NCBI GenBank assembly: GCA_002407725.1
Contig: DHOD01000086.1
Coordinates: forward strand, 14,715 to 19,863
From: Christensenella sp. UBA5399
Lineage (GTDB): Bacteria; Bacillota; Clostridia; Christensenellales; Christensenellaceae
Direction: 5' to 3'
DNA: 5,149 nucleotides
How positions within the stretch are numbered: position 1 is the first letter of the stretch; every line of letters starts with the position of its first letter. The position numbers and the translations under genes are program-made. The notes beneath the pieces were generated by a model. The model had not been told where the DNA came from. It saw only the letters and a program-made list of their open reading frames with translations, and searched no databases. This document shows positions 1 through 5,026 of the stretch, piece after piece.

Positions 1-5
1 TAACC

Positions 6-35
6 GGTTCATAATGCCAAAAAGTATTATGAACC
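6..35. repeat. Inverted repeat / hairpin 1 of the prpC leader
   Basis: GGTTCATAAT at 6-15 is the exact reverse complement of ATTATGAACC at 26-35. A G-U pair (16/25) and a C-G pair (17/24) extend the stem to 12 bp and leave a six-base loop. No T-run follows, so it does not look like an intrinsic terminator of an upstream gene. It ends exactly where hairpin 2 begins. It could be an RNA structure or a protein-binding palindrome; the sequence alone does not decide. Confidence 0.7.
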
Positions 36-51
36 CCGCGCATTTGCGCGG
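36..51. repeat. Inverted repeat / GC hairpin 2 of the prpC leader
   Basis: CCGCGC (36-41) and GCGCGG (46-51) form a perfect six-bp GC-only stem with loop ATTT. It abuts hairpin 1 on its left (35/36) and hairpin 3 on its right (51/52). The three stems could therefore stack coaxially if transcribed. It is GC-rich where its neighbours are AT-rich, and no T-run follows. Confidence 0.65.
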
Positions 52-76
52 AATTAAAACACAGGGTGTTTTAATT
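52..76. repeat. Inverted repeat / hairpin 3, possible operator
   Basis: AATTAAAACAC (52-62) and GTGTTTTAATT (66-76) are an exact 11-bp inverted repeat around AGG. The 25-bp palindrome covers the place where a -35 box would sit for the TATAAT at 89-94. It could act as an operator for a dimeric regulator, or form an RNA hairpin if transcription starts further upstream. Its inner arms (TAAAAC, GTTTTA) recur in hairpin 5. Confidence 0.65.
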
Positions 77-88
77 GGTGAATAGTAT
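55..88. repeat. Direct repeat unit, copy 1
   Basis: This unit is TAAAAC, a seven-base spacer, GTTTTA, then a tail TTGGTGAATAGTAT. Copy 2 at 155-187 has the same arms, a six-base spacer and a tail matching at 12 of 15 positions (74-88 against 173-187). The spacers differ while the pairing arms are kept, as expected for a duplicated structural or binding element rather than coding sequence. Confidence 0.6.
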
Positions 89-94
89 TATAAT
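67..94 (+). promoter_or_regulatory. Candidate promoter P1 with consensus -10
   Basis: TATAAT at 89-94 is a perfect sigma-A -10 hexamer. At 16-17 bp upstream only weak matches (such as TGTTTT at 67-72) are found, and that spot lies inside palindrome 52-76. No TG extension precedes the -10 box. A start near 101 would give a leader of about 100 nt carrying hairpins 4 and 5. The poor -35 suggests weak or activator-dependent use, or a chance match in AT-rich DNA. Confidence 0.4.
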
Positions 95-109
95 GAAAGT
101 TGAATTTGA

Positions 110-136
110 TATTGAACGGTCTGTACCGTTTCAATA
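110..136. repeat. Inverted repeat / hairpin 4 of the prpC leader
   Basis: ATTGAACGGT (111-120) pairs with ACCGTTTCAAT (125-135) with one bulged T, loop CTGT, and a closing T-A pair (110/136). The palindrome fills the gap between a possible -35 (112-117) and -10 (135-140), an arrangement typical of operators. If transcription starts upstream, it would be an RNA hairpin in the 5' leader. Confidence 0.6.
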
Positions 137-140
137 CGAT
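112..140 (+). promoter_or_regulatory. Candidate promoter P2 overlapping a palindrome
   Basis: TTGAAC (112-117) matches the -35 consensus at four of six bases. TACGAT (135-140) matches the -10 consensus at four of six, and the spacer is 17 bp. TTGA recurs three times in a row here (100, 106, 112). Transcription would start near 147, leaving a leader of about 53 nt with hairpin 5 only. The match is modest, and P1 has the better -10. Confidence 0.25.
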
Positions 141-152
141 GCATATGTGTGG

Positions 153-174
153 GTTAAAACGTGCATGTTTTAGC
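153..174. repeat. Inverted repeat / hairpin 5 next to the prpC start
   Basis: TAAAAC (155-160) pairs with GTTTTA (167-172). The stem can be extended by G153-C174, a T-G pair (154/173) and a G-T pair (161/166). Its 3' foot lies about 14 nt before the prpC ribosome-binding site. It could influence translation initiation, but it does not itself hide the Shine-Dalgarno sequence. Confidence 0.5.
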
Positions 175-187
175 TGGTAAATAGTAT
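155..187. repeat. Direct repeat unit, copy 2
   Basis: Second copy of the unit at 55-88, about 100 bp downstream: TAAAAC, six-base spacer, GTTTTA, then GCTGGTAAATAGTAT. The tail runs straight into the prpC Shine-Dalgarno site (AAGGGGAG, 188-195). In copy 1 the corresponding tail runs into the TATAAT box. Confidence 0.6.
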
Positions 188-199
188 AAGGGGAGCGCA

Positions 200-934
200 A
201 TGAAAACTGTTGGGATCAGCCATATAGGGAATGTACGCAATACAAACGAAGATACACTGTTGATACAGTGTGAGAAGAAACCGTGCTATATGCTGGTGGC
301 GGATGGAATGGGCGGGCATGCCGCGGGCGAGGTGGCCAGCAGGACGGCAGCCGACGCCATAAAGGCGTATATTGAAAAGCTGGATGTTGCGCTGCTGACG
401 GATGAGCAGATACGCGAGGCGATTGTTTATGCGAATGCATGCCTGCTGGAGGCGGTGGAAAATAATACCGCCCTCGAGGGAATGGGGACGACGCTGACAT
501 TTGTGTATGCGGAGCGGGACAACCTGAAGGTGGCGCAGGTGGGCGATTCCGGCGCGTACCTGTACGACGGCGGCGAGATGCGGAAAATCACCAAAGACCA
601 TACGTACATACAACACCTGATAGACAGTGGCGTTATAGAAAAAAATGAGGCGGCGGACTACCCTTTCAAAAATATTATTACCCGTGCGCTGGGGATGAAA
701 AAGCTGGAGATTGATATATACAATACGACATGGAAGGAAGGCGACCTGTTGCTGCTGTGCTCCGACGGGTTGACGGCGTACACCGATACGCAAAAAATGG
801 CGCAGGTGCTTTCGGACGATAATAAAATAAAAGACAAGGCGCAGGAATTTATTGATTTTGCGTTGGAATCGGGTGGAAAGGACAATATTACATTAATCAT
901 CGCGAAAAACGAGCCCCAAGAGGAGATTTTGTGA
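200..934 (+). CDS. prpC: PP2C-family Ser/Thr protein phosphatase PrpC
   Basis: This 244-residue cytosolic, metal-dependent phosphatase removes phosphate from Ser/Thr of proteins phosphorylated by PrkC, and probably from PrkC itself (known for the family). Visible PP2C motifs in order: GNVRNTNED (10-18), VADGMGGH with metal ligand D35 (33-40), GMGTT (94-98), VGDS (114-117), ITKDHT (130-135), NIITRALG (158-165), LLCSDGL with D189 (185-191) and GGKDN with D228 and N229 (225-229). All expected metal-binding Asp residues are present and the length matches single-domain PrpC. The ATG start is supported by AAGGGGAG four bases upstream. The stop overlaps the prkC ATG by one base (TGATG), indicating coupled translation. 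Odd points: G118 replaces the usual Arg of GDSR, and Y154 replaces the usual His before P155. The call is secure from the motifs and the adjacent kinase gene. Confidence 0.97.
   Translation: MKTVGISHIGNVRNTNEDTLLIQCEKKPCYMLVADGMGGHAAGEVASRTAADAIKAYIEKLDVALLTDEQIREAIVYANACLLEAVENNTALEGMGTTLTFVYAERDNLKVAQVGDSGAYLYDGGEMRKITKDHTYIQHLIDSGVIEKNEAADYPFKNIITRALGMKKLEIDIYNTTWKEGDLLLLCSDGLTAYTDTQKMAQVLSDDNKIKDKAQEFIDFALESGGKDNITLIIAKNEPQEEIL
919..925 (+). promoter_or_regulatory. Ribosome-binding site deciding the prkC start
   Basis: AGAGGAG lies inside the end of prpC. Its core AGGAG (921-925) is eight bases before the ATG at 934 and only five before an in-frame GTG at 931. The spacing favours the ATG, which also gives the usual PrkC N-terminus, with only a few residues before GRY. 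Confidence 0.6.
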
Positions 935-2826
935 TGATTGAAGAAAATAAGCTGCTTGCGGGCCGATATCGGTTGGTGGAGATGATCGACTCGGGCGGCA
1001 CCGCGCATATCTATCGCGCAACGGATGAGATCAGCGGGCAGACGGTCGCGGTCAAAATACTCAAGCCGGAACTGACGCAGAACGAAGAGTTTGTGCAACG
1101 GTTTAAAAAGGAAGTGCAGGCGTCGTTGAAGCTGCGGCATGCCAATATTATCCGCGGCTATGACGCAGGGCTGGACGATGGGATGTATTACATTGTCATG
1201 GAGCTGATAGAGGGCAAAACGCTCAAACAGTTGATTCAGCTCAACGGCTCGCTCCCGGTCAACTATATTGTAAATGTTGTAAAAAAAATGTGCCTGGCGT
1301 TGGAATATGCGCATGTGAAGGGGTTTATTCACCGGGATATCAAACCGCACAATGTGATGGTTGACACCACGGGCGAACCGTATATAGCGGATTTTGGTAT
1401 TGCCAAAAACCTGGAAGCAAACACGATCACGGTCGAGGACAACAGTGTGATGGGATCGGTGCATTACTTCTCGCCCGAGCAGGCGCGGGGCGAGCGCGCC
1501 GACAAGCGTTCCGACCTCTATTCGCTGGGGATTATGATGTACGAGATGCTGACGGGCGAAGTCCCTTTTGACGGGGATACATCCGTCGCGATTGCGCTGA
1601 AGCATATCAATGAAGAAATGCCCGACATCGATGAGGAAGTATATGAGTTGCCCGCGAGTATAAAGAAGATCATACTCAAGGCGACGCAAAAGGACAAGCA
1701 TTTTCGATATAAATCCGCCTTTGCGATGTATGAAGACCTGCAAAGGTGCCTTTCGGAGCCGGATGGCGAATATATCAAATATACGGAAAGCAAACGGGCG
1801 CAGCAGTATGTGGACGAGAGCCATCTGCGCCGCTCGAGAAAGCATGTCAATAAAGTTTTTGTGGTGATTGGCGTGGGCGTTGCGGTTGTTGCGGCGTTGG
1901 TCGCATTGATTGCTTTTGCAATCAACGGAAATAGGGATCGGGAATTTGAGGTGCCCGCAGTTGAGGGTATGGACGAAGTCAAGGCGGCGGAATTGCTGGA
2001 TACCGGCCACTTTGTCCCGGAAATTGTGTACGAGCAATCGGAACAGCCGATGGGGATTGTCATACGGCAAGACCCGGGGGAAGGGACCGTGATAGGGGAG
2101 GGCAGCGTCATAAGGCTTTTTGTGAGCAAAGGGCTGGAAACCGGCATCATGCCCAATATCACCGATATCCCGCTGGAGCAGGCAGAGGAGCAGTTGCGGG
2201 TCAACGGCCTTGAGGTTACGGAGATTGAGCGGAGCGTGGAGGGGGAATCATCGATCGGGTTTGTGATGGAGCAAACCCCCGCCGCGGGGGAGCCTATTGC
2301 AGCAGGCGATGAAATCAGGTTGTTGGTCAAAATATCGCCGGACGAGAACAAGGTGCGCGTGCCGCAGGTGATGGGGATGGATGTTGCTGATGCGTTGGAC
2401 GACCTGAAAGCAGTGGGATTTGAGATATTCTTTATTAAAGAAGGCGAGATGATTGTGACGCCGGGCAGGGTGAATGCTCAGGCGCCGGAGCAGGATACGG
2501 AGCACCCGGTCGACCAGCCGGTGGCGCTGGAGGTGTCCCGGTTCCACGAGAATGATTACAGCTTTGAGGGCGATATAGAGATCGATGTGCCCGAAGATAT
2601 GACGACCGTGACAATTGCGATCAGCGATACGATCGGCGATACGGAGGTTTATTATGTGATCAGCGAATCGGTGGAGGCCGAGGGGAAGATCGACAAAATG
2701 ATACAGGCGACATTGGTGTTTGACGCTACGGATGAATCGATCAATAAGCAGATGATGATTTTCTTTAACGGGTCGCCCGAGACAAGCAGGGGCGTAAAAT
2801 TTACAAAGGTGGTTGACGAAGATTAA
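934..2826 (+). CDS. prkC: Membrane Ser/Thr kinase with PASTA repeats, PrkC
   Basis: This 630-residue single-pass kinase has its catalytic domain inside the cell and its sensor domain outside. Kinase domain, about 12-270: glycine loop region IDSGGTAHIY (18-27), Lys K41 of VAVK, helix C Glu E60, HRDIKPHN (133-140), DFG (153-155), activation loop with T164 and T166, and SPEQA (180-184). After a basic stretch (RRSRKHVNK) comes one membrane helix, 308-330. Outside are three PASTA repeats, about 338-400, 404-468 and 474-535, then a beta-rich tail of roughly 90 residues. In studied relatives the PASTA repeats bind muropeptides and control growth, dormancy exit or wall synthesis; the ligand here is inferred. 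ATG 934 is preferred over an in-frame GTG at 931 because of Shine-Dalgarno spacing. Odd points: D19 stands where the first loop Gly is usual, and acidic residues replace a Thr in the activation loop. The 3' end overlaps rsgA by 14 bases. Confidence 0.97.
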   Translation: MIEENKLLAGRYRLVEMIDSGGTAHIYRATDEISGQTVAVKILKPELTQNEEFVQRFKKEVQASLKLRHANIIRGYDAGLDDGMYYIVMELIEGKTLKQLIQLNGSLPVNYIVNVVKKMCLALEYAHVKGFIHRDIKPHNVMVDTTGEPYIADFGIAKNLEANTITVEDNSVMGSVHYFSPEQARGERADKRSDLYSLGIMMYEMLTGEVPFDGDTSVAIALKHINEEMPDIDEEVYELPASIKKIILKATQKDKHFRYKSAFAMYEDLQRCLSEPDGEYIKYTESKRAQQYVDESHLRRSRKHVNKVFVVIGVGVAVVAALVALIAFAINGNRDREFEVPAVEGMDEVKAAELLDTGHFVPEIVYEQSEQPMGIVIRQDPGEGTVIGEGSVIRLFVSKGLETGIMPNITDIPLEQAEEQLRVNGLEVTEIERSVEGESSIGFVMEQTPAAGEPIAAGDEIRLLVKISPDENKVRVPQVMGMDVADALDDLKAVGFEIFFIKEGEMIVTPGRVNAQAPEQDTEHPVDQPVALEVSRFHENDYSFEGDIEIDVPEDMTTVTIAISDTIGDTEVYYVISESVEAEGKIDKMIQATLVFDATDESINKQMMIFFNGSPETSRGVKFTKVVDED

Positions 2827-3670
2827 GGGTACGATCATAAAGGGCATCGGCGGTTTTTATTACGTTGTGGACGCGCAGGGCGTGGTGCACGAATGCAAGG
2901 CTTGCGGGCGTTTTCGCAAGGAAAATATCAAGCCCTTGGTAGGCGATGTTGTGGAGTTCCAGAGCCAGAACAACCTGGAGTATGGATTTGTGGAGAACAT
3001 CCTGCCGCGGAAAAACCAGCTGCTGCGCCCGGAGGTTGCGAATATCGACTTGTTGATGATCGTTGTTTCGGCGTCGACGCCGCATGTCGACTTCACATTG
3101 TGTGACAAGCTGTTGATCCAGGCTGAAAAGGCGGGGATCGACCAGCTGCTATGTATCAACAAAATGGAGACGGACAAGAAGACGGTAGCAGAGATGCAAA
3201 AGCAGTACGCGGCATATGACCAAATTGCCGTATCTGCGCACGAGCGGCTGGGGATGGAGCAGTTCCGGGAAGCGGTCAGGGGAAAATGCGTGTGCCTGAC
3301 CGGCCAGTCGGCGGTAGGGAAATCGTCCATCATCAATGTGCTGGATGAAAGCCTGGGGCTGCAAGTGGGCGGGCTCAGCAAAAAGACTGCCCGTGGCCGC
3401 CACACGACACGCACAACAGAGCTGCTGCCCATCAGCAAACTGGATGCACTGGTGTTTGATACGCCGGGTTTTTCGATACTGGATGTCAGCGATATCCCAA
3501 AAGAAGAGCTTGGTTGGTATTACAAGGAATTTGAGGAATACGGGGGTCACTGCAAATTTGCATCGTGCGTGCACAACAAAGAACCGGGATGCGCAGTCAA
3601 AGATGCGGTGAAGCAGGGGAAAATAGACAAAAGCAGATATGACAGGTATATAAGCCTGTTGACCAATTGA
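2813..3670 (+). CDS. rsgA: Ribosome small-subunit assembly GTPase RsgA
   Basis: This 285-residue circularly permuted GTPase (YjeQ/YloQ/CpgA family) acts in late 30S subunit maturation and then leaves the subunit on GTP hydrolysis. Domains: N-terminal OB fold, about 5-65; GTPase with motifs in permuted order G4 NKME (116-119), G5 VSAHE (140-144), G1 GQSAVGKSS (164-172), switch region with GRHTTR (195-200) and G3 DTPGF (216-220); then a zinc domain with ligands C247, C252, H254 and C260. Length fits the family. The start is a TTG inside prkC. It gives the expected short lead before GTIIKG, and AAAGGTGG (2805-2812) lies just upstream, though rather close. In B. subtilis the homologue is phosphorylated by PrkC and also dephosphorylates 4-phosphoerythronate. 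Odd point: the last residue of G4 is Glu instead of Asp. The family call is secure; the start is moderately sure. Confidence 0.96.
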   Translation: MTKIKGTIIKGIGGFYYVVDAQGVVHECKACGRFRKENIKPLVGDVVEFQSQNNLEYGFVENILPRKNQLLRPEVANIDLLMIVVSASTPHVDFTLCDKLLIQAEKAGIDQLLCINKMETDKKTVAEMQKQYAAYDQIAVSAHERLGMEQFREAVRGKCVCLTGQSAVGKSSIINVLDESLGLQVGGLSKKTARGRHTTRTTELLPISKLDALVFDTPGFSILDVSDIPKEELGWYYKEFEEYGGHCKFASCVHNKEPGCAVKDAVKQGKIDKSRYDRYISLLTN

Positions 3671-3673
3671 TAC

Positions 3674-3678
3674 AGGAG
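3674..3678 (+). promoter_or_regulatory. Ribosome-binding site of rpe
   Basis: AGGAG lies eight bases before the rpe ATG, in the only real gap (16 bases) inside the operon. Unlike the other downstream genes, rpe therefore has its own well-spaced Shine-Dalgarno site outside any coding sequence. Confidence 0.75.
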
Positions 3679-3686
3679 AGTGAAGC

Positions 3687-4337
3687 ATGGATATTAAAAT
3701 TTCGCCGTCGCTGCTGGCGGCAAACTTTGTCGACATGAAGGCCGGCGTACGGCTGATGGAGGATGCGGGTGCGGATTACCTGCATTGCGATGTGATGGAC
3801 GGGATGTTTGTACCCAATATGTCGTTTGGGTTCAAAATGATTGAGGATATCAAAGCGATCACGGATATCCCGCTGGATGTTCACCTGATGATTGCGTCGC
3901 CCGAGCGGTATGTGGAACGGTTTGCGGATGCGGGGGCGGACATTATCACGTTCCACGTGGAGGCGACCGACCATGTGCAGCGTGTACTGGCAATGATCCA
4001 CGATAAGGGGAAGAAGGCGGGCGTTGTGCTGAACCCGGCAACGTCCCCGGTCACTGCACAGTATGTGATGGACGATGTGGATATGATACTGCTGATGAGC
4101 GTCAATCCGGGCTATGGCGGGCAGAAGTATATCCCTGCCGTAACGGAGAAAATACGTGAAGTGCGGGCGATGGTAAACGCTTCCGGCAGGGAGATTGATA
4201 TTGAGGTGGATGGCGGCATCAGCACGGCAAATTCCAAAGAAGTGATAGCGGCAGGCGCAAATGTCATTGTGGCGGGCAGCGCCGTGTTTGAAGCGGACGA
4301 CCCGGCAGCCATGGTGCGGGGGCTGCGGGAACGGTGA
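3687..4337 (+). CDS. rpe: Ribulose-phosphate 3-epimerase
   Basis: This 216-residue cytosolic TIM-barrel enzyme interconverts D-ribulose 5-phosphate and D-xylulose 5-phosphate in the pentose-phosphate pathway. Signatures: ISPSLLAANF at the N-terminus (5-14), HCDVMDGMFVPN (33-44), LDVHLMI (63-69), MSVNPGYGGQ (the phosphate/loop region) and VDGGI (174-178), followed by VAGSAVF (195-201). The metal and catalytic set H33, D35, H66 and D175 is complete, so the enzyme should be active. Its length is typical and the ATG start has a good Shine-Dalgarno site. It begins 16 bases after rsgA, and its TGA stop lies inside the thiN start (GTGA overlap of four bases). Related barrel epimerases such as allulose-phosphate epimerase share the fold, but the motifs and the operon position favour Rpe. 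Confidence 0.97.
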   Translation: MDIKISPSLLAANFVDMKAGVRLMEDAGADYLHCDVMDGMFVPNMSFGFKMIEDIKAITDIPLDVHLMIASPERYVERFADAGADIITFHVEATDHVQRVLAMIHDKGKKAGVVLNPATSPVTAQYVMDDVDMILLMSVNPGYGGQKYIPAVTEKIREVRAMVNASGREIDIEVDGGISTANSKEVIAAGANVIVAGSAVFEADDPAAMVRGLRER

Positions 4338-4969
4338 AGGCGCTGATTGTGGCGGCAGGTGAAGCGCCGTCAGAAAACCTGCTGCGGAAACGGGCAGGGC
4401 AGGCGGATTTAAAAATCGCGGTGGATGGCGGTGTGGCGGCCTTCAAAAGCGCGGATGTGATGCCTGATTTGATTGTAGGGGATATGGATTCGGCGGATGA
4501 AGAGCTGCTGACGTATTTTGCCGGTAAAGGAAGCGGCCGCATAAGCCTGGAATGTGAAAAAGACGATACCGATACGTTTGTGGCGCTGGAAGCAGCGGTT
4601 AAAAAAGGCGCGGCAGATGTGCTGATCCTGGGTGCGCTGGGCGGCAGGGCCGATCATTTGCTGTCCAATATCATGCTGCTGAAATGGGCGCTGCAAAAGG
4701 GTGTGCGGGTAGTTTTGGAGGACGATCTGCAAACAATAGAGGCCTGTGCCGGAAGCTTTGAAATTGTGGGGGAAGCAGGACAGACCGTTTCGATCCTGCC
4801 GGCCGATGCGTCGGTAACGGTGACGGCAACCGGGTTGCAGTATCCGTTGGACAACCTTGTGCTTACAAACGACAGGCCGAGGGGCGTGAGCAATGTGTTG
4901 CAGTGCGAAAAGGCGGCGGTACACGTAAGCGGCCCGGTACTGATTATCAAAAATAAAATAGAAAAATAA
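4334..4969 (+). CDS. thiN: Thiamine pyrophosphokinase
   Basis: This 211-residue enzyme transfers pyrophosphate from ATP to thiamine, giving thiamine pyrophosphate, the cofactor of transketolase and pyruvate-type dehydrogenases. Motifs: VDGGVAAF (30-37), PDLIVGDMDS (44-53, with acidic D50 and D52), EKDDTDT (75-81, the metal-binding KDxTD type), LGALGGRADHLLSN (99-112) and the C-terminal thiamine-site sequence NDRPRGVSN. Length and domain order (catalytic half, then beta-sandwich half) match the bacterial family. The start is GTG within the end of rpe, sharing four bases, with only a weak GGGA (4327-4330) before it. Translation is therefore probably coupled to rpe. It is called thiN (yloS in B. 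subtilis) because of the neighbourhood. It is the last gene of the operon, with a hairpin just downstream. Confidence 0.96.
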   Translation: MKALIVAAGEAPSENLLRKRAGQADLKIAVDGGVAAFKSADVMPDLIVGDMDSADEELLTYFAGKGSGRISLECEKDDTDTFVALEAAVKKGAADVLILGALGGRADHLLSNIMLLKWALQKGVRVVLEDDLQTIEACAGSFEIVGEAGQTVSILPADASVTVTATGLQYPLDNLVLTNDRPRGVSNVLQCEKAAVHVSGPVLIIKNKIEK

Positions 4970-4993
4970 AATGATGCCATAAAAATGGCATTT
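4961..4993. terminator. Possible bidirectional terminator hairpin
   Basis: ATGCCAT (4974-4980) and ATGGCAT (4985-4991) form a perfect seven-bp stem with loop AAAA, starting five bases after the thiN stop. On the + strand only TTT follows, so termination would be weak. Read on the - strand, the stem is followed by the T-rich tract CATTTTATTTTTC (4961-4973). That suits termination of the converging - strand gene better. A role for both directions is inferred. Confidence 0.5.
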
Positions 4994-5002
4994 CAGGTTG
5001 TC

Positions 5003-5020
5003 GAAAAACTATAAGTAGTT
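5003..5020 (-). terminator. Weak hairpin with T-run after the - strand gene
   Basis: Read on the - strand, AACTA (5020-5016), loop CTTA and TAGTT (5011-5007) form a five-bp stem ending in TTTTT (5008-5004). It lies seven bases past the stop of the - strand gene. The stem is short and mostly A-T, so it is only a possible aid to termination alongside the hairpin at 4974-4991. Confidence 0.25.
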
Positions 5021-5026
5021 CAAAAT

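Noticed and set aside
6..35. Hairpin 1 as the intrinsic terminator of an upstream gene
   Set aside because: No T-run follows on the + strand; the next bases are CCGCGC. On the - strand the following bases are CCGGTTA, also without a T-run.
2..85. A short open frame from the left edge to TAG at 83-85
   Set aside because: It has only 27 codons and runs through three abutting palindromes. It resembles no known upstream gene end, such as RlmN, which often precedes prpC. A different frame starts with TAA at 1-3, so the end of an upstream gene cannot be placed.
1..199. CRISPR array, tRNA or known riboswitch in the leader
   Set aside because: The repeats are two imperfect units about 100 bp apart, with no regular spacers. 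No cloverleaf, T-box sequence or thiamine-pyrophosphate riboswitch core was seen.
658..2070. A 470-codon open frame on the - strand across prpC and prkC
   Set aside because: It lies wholly opposite two genes with complete, recognisable domains. Its translation is rich in Arg, His and Phe without any motif, as expected for an antisense shadow of biased codons.
1518..2351. A 277-codon - strand frame opposite prkC
   Set aside because: It is very rich in Ser, Ile and Thr and has no domain. It mirrors the kinase and PASTA coding region, so it is an antisense shadow.
2893..3105. A 70-codon + strand frame inside rsgA
   Set aside because: It is out of frame with a gene carrying all RsgA motifs, and has no ribosome site or family resemblance.
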